A stretch of DNA of 28,476 nucleotides from assembly GCA_964435775.1 (NCBI GenBank), contig CAYTAP010000041.1:1-28476 (forward strand), given 5' to 3'. The notes beneath the pieces were generated by a model. It was not told the DNA's origin. It saw nothing but the letters and a program-made list of their open reading frames with translations, and made no database searches. The stretch comes from CAYTAP01 sp964435775. GTDB taxonomy: Bacteria > Planctomycetota > Phycisphaerae > Tepidisphaerales > Tepidisphaeraceae. The position numbers and the translations under genes were made by a program. Positions 14,949 through 22,953 of this stretch are shown piece after piece (the first letter of the stretch is position 1; each line of letters opens with the position of its first letter).

Positions 14949-15803
14949 CTAATCCGAAACATTGATGTTGTAATATTTGGCGTGCAACCGCCGGGCGGCG
15001 GTGGAACTATCGCCGCCGAGTTTCTGGTACTTGGTCGGGCCGAGATCGGCTTCGAGGATGCTTTCAACGTGCCCATCGGCAAAGGCGGCGTTGAAGCTCG
15101 CATTGGCGAACTTAAAAACACCCCCCATATCCTTTACCGGCACGACCCGCCCATGCTTGCCGAACAGCGACTGGTCGCTGTTATGAGTGGGCACCGTGTA
15201 GATGCGATCCCACCGCGTAAGGTCACGGAAGAGGATCTTACCCGACGGTGATCGGATATCCGTCATTTTTCGAAACACATAGTCGGGTGGCGTCTTGGCG
15301 GGTGAGTAGATCGCACTATTGGGACTGGTGTAATCAAATTGAACCAGATAGCCATAGGTCTCGTATTTACGTCCAATCCGGTTGGGAATGGGACACTCCA
15401 AAACGTTGGGCGCAACCCGCTTGAGCGATTGGTAATAACCGTCCTTTTCATTGGAATCGCGGGAGATGTGCAGGTACGACGCCAACTGCACCCACCAATA
15501 CACGGTATCCCCTATTTTAGTCGACTTACTATAATAGGTGTATTCGTGCGGCATAACTTCCTTATTATCGAGCGCATACATTTGCGCCGCATTGACGACT
15601 TGCCGCAGGTTCGTCTGGCATTGCAGGCTGATGGCCGCATCGCGCACTTTGTTCAGCGCCGGCAGCAGCAGCGCCATCAGCACGGCGATGATTCCGATCA
15701 CCACGAGCAACTCGATAAGCGTAAAGCCATGCCGCCGATCACGGCATGATCCCCGCGCGCTTGCCTCGCACGATGCTGCGCAACGCCTCTGATTCGAACC
15801 CAT
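14949..15803 (-). CDS. Type IV/type II pseudopilin-like protein, copy 2
   Basis: This 284-residue prepilin-like protein uses ATG 15803, with GAGG 8 bases upstream; the frame stays open further upstream to a start overlapping the previous gene's stop. The prepilin peptidase site is at Gly26-Phe27 (RRHGFTLIELLVV), with Glu at mature position 5, followed by the hydrophobic N-terminal helix ending in LLPALNKVRDAA. The tail has FNAAFADGHVESI, the DG block seen in the planctomycete/Lentisphaerae family of prepilin-associated proteins. The His-to-DG distance is longer than the standard X9 because of an insertion. It is a tandem paralog of the gene just upstream, with near-identical ends (EADLGPTKYQKLGGDSS). 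It is co-transcribed with a glycosidase. Confidence 0.88.
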   Translation of the reverse strand: MGSNQRRCAASCEASARGSCRDRRHGFTLIELLVVIGIIAVLMALLLPALNKVRDAAISLQCQTNLRQVVNAAQMYALDNKEVMPHEYTYYSKSTKIGDTVYWWVQLASYLHISRDSNEKDGYYQSLKRVAPNVLECPIPNRIGRKYETYGYLVQFDYTSPNSAIYSPAKTPPDYVFRKMTDIRSPSGKILFRDLTRWDRIYTVPTHNSDQSLFGKHGRVVPVKDMGGVFKFANASFNAAFADGHVESILEADLGPTKYQKLGGDSSTAARRLHAKYYNINVSD

Positions 15804-15883
15804 CGAAAAGCCTCGGTAAATCCTTTGGAAGTTTTGAACCCTGTTTGTATGTTGCGATCGATGATGAGGAACGATGCGCCACA

Positions 15884-16696
15884 TCAATTTGGAACATCGA
15901 TGTTATAATACCGGGCATGCAACGCGATGGCGGCTGGTGAGGAATCACCGCCGAGTTGCTGATACTTCGTCGGACCAAGGTCGGCTTCGCGAATGTTTTC
16001 AACATGCCCATCGGCGAAAGCGGCGTTGAAGGTCTCACCGGCAACCTTATAAATGCTGTTGTTCACCGGCACCATTCGCCCATGCTTGCCGAAGATCGCC
16101 CAGTCATTCCATGTATAGGGCTGTGTGTATACCCAATCCTGACCGGTCATGTCCCGGAAGATGATTTTACCGGCGGGCGACTTGATCTGCGTGATCTTTC
16201 TGAAGACGTTGCTGGGGGGCACGCCATACGGCACGTACGGGGTCTTGTCGCTGTACCAGAATTGAATCAGATACCCGTAGGTCATGTATTCAGAGCCCAC
16301 CGAAACGGGGTTGGGAATGGGGCATTCCAAGACATTGGGTACATGCCGCTGCAGGACGCGATAGTAGCCCGGAGTATAACCTCGTGAGATGCCCAGGTAC
16401 GGCGCCAATTGCACATACCAATACGCACCGTTGAAATCCCCGTCGCCGGCATTGCCATATTCATGCGGCATATACCCTTTGTATTCGGCGGTGTACATCT
16501 GTGTCGCCTGCATGATCTGCCGAAGGTTCGCCTGGCAAACGAGGGTGGTGGCCGCGTTGCGGGCCTTGTTGAGCGCCGGCAGCAGAACGGAAATCAGCAC
16601 CGCGATGATGCCGATGACCACCAGCAACTCCACCAGCGTAAACCCAAACGGACTTGAAAAACGCCGCGATGGATGCACCAAAAATGTACGTTTCAT
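15884..16696 (-). CDS. Type IV/type II pseudopilin-like protein, copy 1
   Basis: This 270-residue protein is read from ATG 16696, behind GGAG and 40 bases from a good promoter. The cleavage/methylation motif is FG-FTLVELLVVIGII, with cleavage after Gly18 and Glu at mature position 5, followed by the pilin helix to LLPALNKARNAAT. The globular domain contains PNVLECPIPNP and the tail FNAAFADGHVENI then EADLGPTKYQQLGGDSS. These proteins are processed by a prepilin peptidase and held in the inner membrane. In planctomycetes they are very numerous and mostly of unknown function; no secretion ATPase or secretin is nearby. It heads a leftward operon with copy 2 and the six-hairpin protein. Confidence 0.88.
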   Translation of the reverse strand: MKRTFLVHPSRRFSSPFGFTLVELLVVIGIIAVLISVLLPALNKARNAATTLVCQANLRQIMQATQMYTAEYKGYMPHEYGNAGDGDFNGAYWYVQLAPYLGISRGYTPGYYRVLQRHVPNVLECPIPNPVSVGSEYMTYGYLIQFWYSDKTPYVPYGVPPSNVFRKITQIKSPAGKIIFRDMTGQDWVYTQPYTWNDWAIFGKHGRMVPVNNSIYKVAGETFNAAFADGHVENIREADLGPTKYQQLGGDSSPAAIALHARYYNIDVPN

Positions 16697-16742
16697 ATCA
16701 GGCTCCGATTCGAACAGAGATGGGACGGTCGCCGTTGGGCGG

Positions 16743-16771
16743 ATTATACACCCACATCGGCTCTTAAGCAA
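16743..16771 (-). promoter_or_regulatory. Promoter of the pseudopilin-glycosidase operon
   Basis: On the minus strand TTGCTT (16766-16771) and a perfect TATAAT (16743-16748) are separated by exactly 17 bases. The predicted start is about 40 bases before ATG 16696. The 218-base divergent region (16697-16914) also has an AT-rich core and a plus-strand TTGACT (16841-16846) with only a weak TTGAAT 19 bases later for the GH20 gene. Confidence 0.65.
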
Positions 16772-16914
16772 ACTATAATTTTACTTTTTTTAAACGCGTT
16801 GTTAGAATTCAGTGTACTTTATTTTAGGTGGTGCGAATGATTGACTTTTTTAACGTGACAGCGGGTTGAATTAAATCCACCGCCATTCCACAAGTCCAGA
16901 CAACCGGAGAAGGC

Positions 16915-19900
16915 ATGAATTTTTCGCTCTTTTCGATGGGTACCGCAACGGCGCTGGCGTGGATCGCAATGCTGGCCACCCCGATGGCGGCGGCCGGCGC
17001 GGCAAGCGAAGGTGCTGGGAAAATGGCCTTGATTCCCTGGCCGCAGTCCATCCAGGTTCGCGATGGCGCCATGGAGTTGAAAGCCGGTCTGCGGGTCGTG
17101 GCGAGCGATCCGACGCTCAAACCCCTGGCGGAAATCCTGGCCGGCGAGGTCAAGGCGGTCAGCGGGCAGGCCGCAACCGTCGCCGATGGCCCGGCGCGGG
17201 ATGGGGATGTCATCCTGGAATTGTCGCCATCGCTCAAGGGGGAGCGATACGAGTTGACGGTTGCCGATCGCGCCATCGTAAAGGCCGGAAATTACCAAGC
17301 CGTCGCGCTCGGCACGGTGACGCTGCTCCAAGCCATTGAAAAGAGCGGCGACAGCGGGGCGCAACTGCCTCATTTGAAGATCACCGACGAACCGGCGGTC
17401 GCTTGTCGCGGGTTGATGATCGACCTGGCGCGCAACGGGCACAGCATTGACACGCTCGAACAGATTGTCCGCATGTGCCGGTTTTACAAGGTGCGCTATC
17501 TCCAGTTGCATCTGACCGATGACCAGTCATTCACTTTCCCCTCCACGGCGTATCCCAAGCTGGCGACGCCACGCCGCAGTTACACGCTGGAGCAGATGAA
17601 GGCGCTGGTCGCGTATGCCGACGCACGCGGGGTCACAATCGTGCCGGAACTGGACATTCCCGCGCACGCCAGCGCGATGGTCAAGGCGATGCCGGAGCTG
17701 TTTCGCTCGCCGGCGGGTGGGATCATCGATTTCAAGAAACCGGAGGTGGTGGCGGCGGTGAAGACCCTGATTGATGAATTGGCCGAGGTGTTCGCCTCCT
17801 CACCATACATTCACCTTGGGGCGGATGAAGCCAACCTCGGCCCGCTGGCGCGCAACGCCGAATACCAGGCCGTCATTGAAAAGCTGGGCGTGAAGGACAT
17901 TCACGGGCTGTTCAATTATTTCCTCAACCAGATTGATGCGCAGGTCAAGTCGCACGGCAAACGGGCGATCGCATGGGAGGGATTTGAGATCTTCCCGCCC
18001 GGCCCGGCGCAGTTGGACACGAGCGTGATCGTCATGCCCTTCGACAACTACCGAAGCGTGCAAACGACCTACATCGACCACGGGCATGAGGTCATCAACT
18101 CCTCCTGGTATCCGATGTACCTGATTCCCGGCATCCTCACGACGACGCGGAATATTTTCGATTGGGACCTGTACACCTTCGGCAACTACAAGTCGTATTC
18201 GCCGCGAGACCCGAAAAGCGTCAAGCAATATCGGGTGACGCGGAAGGACAAGGTGCTTGGCGCGCAGATGTGCGCCTGGGAGCAGCCGCAGCACATGGAG
18301 ATTCCTTCGCTGCGCCGGCGTATGGCGACCATGATTCAGCGGGTTTGGAATCCATCGGTGAACGAAACCTATGACGCGTACATCGCCAAGCTGGACCAGA
18401 CCGATGCGCGGCTTGACGCGCTGCTGGCGACCACGACGCCGGGGGTGGTCAACGTGTCGGCGTCGGATTCCGTATACCCCGACCACATCGAAGTGATGTG
18501 GCGGGCGCCCGGCGGATATCCCGGCGGCTACACGCTCCTCCGCGGCGTGACGGACAACCCGTCCGAGGCGAAAGTAATCGCCACCAACCTGAAGGAAACG
18601 CACTGGACCGACAAAACCGCCGGCAAGGGGCAGACCTATCACTACTGGGCGAAGGCGACCAACCCGTTTGGCGAAAGTGAGCTTGGCGCACCAGGCACGG
18701 GTAGTCTGGGCACGCAAACCGTGCTGGCGCTGGCGTATGATGGGTTTGTCCCGCCGGCGGACGGGAAAATCGAAGGTGAGAACGGCGGCGAAGGATGGGC
18801 GGGACCCTGGCGGATTTCACGCGAGGGCGGCAAGGCCACTTTCAAGGCCCAGGGGCTGACGTACCCGCAATTGCAGACAAGCGGCGGATGCCTCAATATT
18901 GATTTCGCCGGGAGCGACAAACAATTGGACCTCAAACGCGACACGACCGGCCTGCAGGGCGTGGAGGGGACGGAGCTGTGGTTCAGCTACCTGCTGCGCG
19001 TCGATCGATTGAAGGATGGCCATGTGCTGCTGATGCCCAACAACAGCGGCGCGATGCCCACGGGCAAGCCGTGGGGCGCGGGGCTGGGCGTGCTCAATCG
19101 CACCGTCGTGGCGGCCGAGCCGGGCAAGACCTATTTCATCGTGGCCCATTACACCAGCATGAAGGGCAACGACATCGTGCGGGCGTGGGTCAATCCCTCG
19201 CTCGACTCCGAACCGTCGGCCGACGCGCCCGATGTGTCGTATCGGGACGACGGGGACATGGGCAAACCCGGCCATACGATCAGAGTGAGCCTTCAACCGC
19301 ATGGCAGAGGCTCATATGACCTTGATGAGCTTCGCATTGGAAGCACTTGGGCGGAAGTGGCGCCGAAGATCGGCCAACCGGCCGCGCGGCGGGTGACCAC
19401 GCCCGCGCAACCCGCGCCGATTTCGGCCGCACCTGCACCCAAAGCGCCTGAGAAGGTTGTCACGCTCAAGGGCAGGTATGTCACGGTGGAAATCCGCCAG
19501 TCGGATATCGGGCTGCTTAAAAACCGCCAGGCGTTTTCACGGTTTCTTGACGATGTGTATGCACAGATGCGGGAATTGACCACCGCTCAGCCGACGGTGA
19601 TCATCCGCAGCGGCAAGGTGCCCCAGGGCGTGTGGGGCTATGCCGGCGGCACCGGCGTGATGATTGATGAAGGCGCTTTCCGCGATGTGCTGAAGGATTT
19701 CAACGACAACAAGATCGCCTTCGGACTGGTCCATGAGATGGGTCATTGCTTCGACGGACGCGACAAGCCGCGATGGTACATCTCACCGCATTCCGGCGGC
19801 GAGGAAATGGCGAACCTGAAATTATCCTTCGCATTCGACCGGCTGCTTCGGGCGGACAACGCCTACCGCATCGACTTCGGCAAGGAGGGGCGGCAGACGG

Positions 19901-20331
19901 GTTGGGACTACAACAATCGCTATTTCGTGCCGGCCGGTGACAAGTACCTGGCCGATTCCAGCCGGGAGTGGACCTCGATGAGCTCCGACGAGCTGCATGC
20001 GTTTCACCTGGGCTTGGCGCGCGTCTACGGATGGGATGTGCTCAAAAAATGGTTTCGGGCCTATCCGGTCATCGAGTCGTTCGGATTCTGGGCGCCGGAC
20101 AGCACGGATGATCCGCAGCGGATGATCCTGGAAGGGGCGATTTTCGAGCATTACGCCAAGACCGATCTGATGCCGCTGTTTGAGAAATGGCGGCTGCCAA
20201 TCACGCGCGCCGACCTGGACGCCGCAGTTGAACATTATCGCTTGAAGGAGGTGTTCGCGCGCGTCGATGCCCAATATGCCGCGGAGGTCCGCAGCGGCGC
20301 GATCAAGGTGGATCACCTGCCAAAGCGATGA
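16915..20331 (+). CDS. Secreted GH20 beta-N-acetylhexosaminidase fused to an M60-like metallopeptidase domain
   Basis: This 1138-residue protein has, in order: a signal peptide (1-~30); a GH20b N-domain (~38-155); a GH20 TIM barrel (~160-480) with YLQLHLTDDQSF and the catalytic Asp304-Glu305 pair in HLGADEA; a fibronectin-III-like module (~510-595); a jelly-roll/LamG-like module (~605-815); a Pro/Ala linker (~825-845); and a C-terminal gluzincin. That last domain has H940-E-M-G-H944 (LVHEMGHCFDG), a candidate third ligand Glu963/964 in GGEEMANLK, and a late YAKTDLMPLFEKWRLP segment. HExxH followed by Glu about 19-20 residues later, with the late W-rich helix, is the pattern of the M60-like mucinase/enhancin family. 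GH20 removes terminal beta-HexNAc, so the protein could attack both glycan and peptide of glycoproteins. GGAG lies 7 bases before the ATG. It heads a rightward pair with a second GH20. Confidence 0.88.
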   Translation: MNFSLFSMGTATALAWIAMLATPMAAAGAASEGAGKMALIPWPQSIQVRDGAMELKAGLRVVASDPTLKPLAEILAGEVKAVSGQAATVADGPARDGDVILELSPSLKGERYELTVADRAIVKAGNYQAVALGTVTLLQAIEKSGDSGAQLPHLKITDEPAVACRGLMIDLARNGHSIDTLEQIVRMCRFYKVRYLQLHLTDDQSFTFPSTAYPKLATPRRSYTLEQMKALVAYADARGVTIVPELDIPAHASAMVKAMPELFRSPAGGIIDFKKPEVVAAVKTLIDELAEVFASSPYIHLGADEANLGPLARNAEYQAVIEKLGVKDIHGLFNYFLNQIDAQVKSHGKRAIAWEGFEIFPPGPAQLDTSVIVMPFDNYRSVQTTYIDHGHEVINSSWYPMYLIPGILTTTRNIFDWDLYTFGNYKSYSPRDPKSVKQYRVTRKDKVLGAQMCAWEQPQHMEIPSLRRRMATMIQRVWNPSVNETYDAYIAKLDQTDARLDALLATTTPGVVNVSASDSVYPDHIEVMWRAPGGYPGGYTLLRGVTDNPSEAKVIATNLKETHWTDKTAGKGQTYHYWAKATNPFGESELGAPGTGSLGTQTVLALAYDGFVPPADGKIEGENGGEGWAGPWRISREGGKATFKAQGLTYPQLQTSGGCLNIDFAGSDKQLDLKRDTTGLQGVEGTELWFSYLLRVDRLKDGHVLLMPNNSGAMPTGKPWGAGLGVLNRTVVAAEPGKTYFIVAHYTSMKGNDIVRAWVNPSLDSEPSADAPDVSYRDDGDMGKPGHTIRVSLQPHGRGSYDLDELRIGSTWAEVAPKIGQPAARRVTTPAQPAPISAAPAPKAPEKVVTLKGRYVTVEIRQSDIGLLKNRQAFSRFLDDVYAQMRELTTAQPTVIIRSGKVPQGVWGYAGGTGVMIDEGAFRDVLKDFNDNKIAFGLVHEMGHCFDGRDKPRWYISPHSGGEEMANLKLSFAFDRLLRADNAYRIDFGKEGRQTGWDYNNRYFVPAGDKYLADSSREWTSMSSDELHAFHLGLARVYGWDVLKKWFRAYPVIESFGFWAPDSTDDPQRMILEGAIFEHYAKTDLMPLFEKWRLPITRADLDAAVEHYRLKEVFARVDAQYAAEVRSGAIKVDHLPKR

Positions 20332-20440
20332 TTCACCGCGACCCCACAGGCATCATCTTCGGCCACACGCCCGACAACGACGACGGCATCACCGTGATGC
20401 CACGCATCATCGCACACGCACCACGAGGAGCATCATTCAC

Positions 20441-22681
20441 ATGCACCGTCTTCACACACCCGTTTGCGGCGTTCTCAGCGCCGTCCTGACCTTCTCGACA
20501 TGCGCCGTGGCGTCGGCGGCCGTTGCGCCGCCGCCACTGGTGCCCGAACCGCAATCGATTCAGATGGAGGAGGGGACGCTTGCGCTGACGAGCGCCTCCC
20601 GCGTCATCGCGGCCCAGCCGGCGCTGGCGCCCCTGGCGAAGGTGTTGAGCAATGAAATTTACCTGGCGACGGGCTTGCGCCTGGCTGTCGCATCGGGCGA
20701 GCCGGCGGCGGGGGACATTGTGCTGAAATTGTCCGAAACACACGGGAAGAACGAGGAGGCCTACACCCTGAAGATCAACAATCATCAGGCGGTGGTGACG
20801 GCTGATTCCTATGTCGGCGCGGCATGGGGAACGGTGACGCTGCTCCAGTCCCTGAACGGCGAGAACGGCAAGACGGTTCTGCCGTGCCTGTCGATCGACG
20901 ATGCGCCGCGATTCCCCTACCGCGGCTTCATGAAGGACGTGGCGCGGCAGGATGTGCCGATCGAGCAGCTTTTCGCGGCCGTCAATTTGTGCCGTCAGTA
21001 CAAGGTGCGCTACCTGCACCTGCATCTGAGCGACGACCACGCATGGGTCTTTCCATCCACAAAATATCCCAAGCTCGGATCCGTCAATCGCGGCGCGCAC
21101 AGCGGACCGGCGCCGAAGGTGTATGACCTGGCGCGCCTCAAGGAGCTTGTGCATTACGCCGACGAACGCGGCGTGACGATCATTCCGGAAATCGACGGGC
21201 CCGGACATACCGACGCGCTGCGCATGTCCATGCCCGACCTCTTTGATTCACCCCAAAAACCCGGCGGGCGGGCGCGCCTGGGACTGGTGAACATGACCAA
21301 TGAGAAGATGTATGCGGCGATGGATGACATCCTGGGCGAAGTCGCCGACGTGTTCGCCAGCTCGCCTTATATTCACATCGGCGCAGACGAGGTGAACACC
21401 GGCGCGATCAAAGGGGCGGCCGGCTATGAGGCCTTTCTCAAGGCGCATGATCTGAAAAGCCCGCACGATGTGTTCATTTATTACATCAAGCGGATGGCGG
21501 AGATCGTGGAAAAACACGGCAAGACGCCGATCGCGTGGGAAGGCGTGCCGATGAACGCGGTGGACCCGCACAAGATGGTCTACATGGCGTGGACCAACAG
21601 CAGCGAGCCGGCCAAGGAGGCAATCAAACGCGGCTTCCGCGTGATCAACGCCCCCAACAGCGCATTTTTCGGACAGCAGGAGATCGCGGACAAACCGCTG
21701 TTCAGGGATGGGGCGCGCTATAACTTCAACCGCGACCTGTACGCGTTCGGCAAGAGTGACAAGCCGAGCATCGATGCGGGCAATCCGCTGATGATCGGCG
21801 AGCAGATCAATGATTGGGAATCGACATGGGAATATTCGCTGCCCGTCGCCCTGCGGGCGGTTCCGGCCGCGAGCGCCAACGCCTGGAAGAGCACGACCAG
21901 GCAATCGTTCGATCAATTCGCCCCCAAACTCGCCGTCACCAACGCCCTGCTTGAGCGGGTGATGGAACCGATCACGATCAAGTGGCATTCGGAGGATACC
22001 TTCGATCAGAAAGACGCGGTGCAGAAGCTTCGCGCCAACGTGCTGTTCGTCAAACCCGAAACACTGACCGCCACGACCACGCTGCCCGATGCGACGATCC
22101 ACTACACGACCGATGGCACGATTCCCACGGTCCAGTCAACGCCCTACACCAAGCCGCTCGTGTTCGACAAAACGACGATGCTTTGGATGGCGCTGTTCGA
22201 CAAGGCGGGCAATCAACTCGCGCCGGCGCAGCGAGTGCCTTTCGAGAAGATCAACTATGAAAAGAGCCTGACGACCGGAAAGCCCGTCACGGCGACGGGT
22301 CACCAAGGCAAGGATTACCCGTCGTATCTCGTGGACGGCTTCGCCAGGTTCGACATCTGGCGCGGCTGGTGGGGCGCCAACCCCGTGCCCCAGTCGGCCA
22401 CCATCGACCTGGAAAAGCCCGAGCGGATCAACCGAATCGAGGTGTTCCCCTACTGGGATGGACACCGCAGCTATCAATACACGGTGGATGTCTCAACCGA
22501 TCAAAAGGATTGGAAGACCGTCGTGGACATGAGCAAAAACAAGCGGCCATCGACATCGAAGGGCGATGACTTCACCTTCGACATCGTGACCGCCCGCTAT
22601 ATCCGCATCACGGTCACGAAGAACACCGCCAACTCCGCAGCGCACATCGTGGACCTGCGGGCATTCGGGCCGGAGAAGTAG
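20441..22681 (+). CDS. Secreted GH20 beta-N-acetylhexosaminidase with C-terminal F5/8-type domain
   Basis: This 746-residue protein is read from ATG 20441, chosen for GAGGAG upstream and because a signal peptide (VLSAVLTFSTCAVASA) follows at once. It has a GH20b domain (~33-150) and a GH20 barrel (~155-500) with YLHLHLSDDHAWVFPS, EIDGPGHTDAL and the catalytic Asp316-Glu317 pair in HIGADEVN. A chitobiase-C/FN3-like module follows, with IHYTTDGTIPT, and then a discoidin/F5-8 type C carbohydrate-binding domain (SYLVDG, then TIDLEKPERINRIEVFPYW, ending VDLRAFGPE). It is a partial paralog of the upstream GH20 fusion but lacks the peptidase. The 109-base gap suggests co-transcription. Confidence 0.94.
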   Translation: MHRLHTPVCGVLSAVLTFSTCAVASAAVAPPPLVPEPQSIQMEEGTLALTSASRVIAAQPALAPLAKVLSNEIYLATGLRLAVASGEPAAGDIVLKLSETHGKNEEAYTLKINNHQAVVTADSYVGAAWGTVTLLQSLNGENGKTVLPCLSIDDAPRFPYRGFMKDVARQDVPIEQLFAAVNLCRQYKVRYLHLHLSDDHAWVFPSTKYPKLGSVNRGAHSGPAPKVYDLARLKELVHYADERGVTIIPEIDGPGHTDALRMSMPDLFDSPQKPGGRARLGLVNMTNEKMYAAMDDILGEVADVFASSPYIHIGADEVNTGAIKGAAGYEAFLKAHDLKSPHDVFIYYIKRMAEIVEKHGKTPIAWEGVPMNAVDPHKMVYMAWTNSSEPAKEAIKRGFRVINAPNSAFFGQQEIADKPLFRDGARYNFNRDLYAFGKSDKPSIDAGNPLMIGEQINDWESTWEYSLPVALRAVPAASANAWKSTTRQSFDQFAPKLAVTNALLERVMEPITIKWHSEDTFDQKDAVQKLRANVLFVKPETLTATTTLPDATIHYTTDGTIPTVQSTPYTKPLVFDKTTMLWMALFDKAGNQLAPAQRVPFEKINYEKSLTTGKPVTATGHQGKDYPSYLVDGFARFDIWRGWWGANPVPQSATIDLEKPERINRIEVFPYWDGHRSYQYTVDVSTDQKDWKTVVDMSKNKRPSTSKGDDFTFDIVTARYIRITVTKNTANSAAHIVDLRAFGPEK

Positions 22682-22753
22682 GACGAATCCGGTTTGGAGC
22701 CATCGCGGGCTTTCATCGGAAGAGCGCGCCGCCCACTTCAGTGCGCCGGATTC

Positions 22754-22822
22754 AAGGAGCCGCGCACACAGCAAGCGATTGCGTGATGGCACACCAACCG
22801 CTTACTGCGTGCGCGGCTCCTT
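22754..22822. repeat. 24-bp inverted repeat, REP-like or bidirectional terminator
   Basis: AAGGAGCCGCGCACACAGCA and the next four bases (22754-22777) pair with the reverse complement at 22799-22822 with two mismatches, around a 21-base loop. It lies 72 bases past the second GH20 stop in a region (22682-22943) with no gene. It could end transcription of that operon. Confidence 0.7.
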
Positions 22823-22886
22823 GGTCGGTCAATGGGTCGGCCTGCTGCAAACAATTGGACTGCGCCATGGAAGGCCCCCTCCCCGG

Positions 22887-22938
22887 CCTCCCCCGTTGGG
22901 TACGACTCGACTGAGCTCGTCGAAGTCAACGGAGGAGG
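22887..22938. repeat. Inverted repeat next to the assembly gap, possible MITE-like element
   Basis: CCTCCCCCGTTG (22887-22898) and CAACGGAGGAGG (22927-22938) are inverted with one mismatch. They enclose a second imperfect palindrome centred on GAGCTC (GACTCGAC to GTCGAAGTC). The sequence ends in a G-rich tract at the N run, so this is probably a genome-wide repeat that broke the assembly. Confidence 0.55.
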
Positions 22939-22943
22939 GGGAA

Positions 22944-22953
22944 NNNNNNNNNN
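22944..22953. other. Assembly gap (10 N)
   Basis: A run of ten N marks a scaffold join of unknown true length. The end of the metalloprotease gene to the right lies in or beyond this gap. Confidence 0.99.

Noticed and set aside
20328..20489. 53-codon frame starting at an ATGA overlap with the GH20-M60 stop
   Set aside because: The overlap suggests coupling, but the protein has no recognisable features and runs into the signal-peptide region of the next GH20 in another frame. Coincidence is likelier.
22754..22938. CRISPR-like array
   Set aside because: Only inverted repeats, no direct repeats with regular spacers anywhere in the window.
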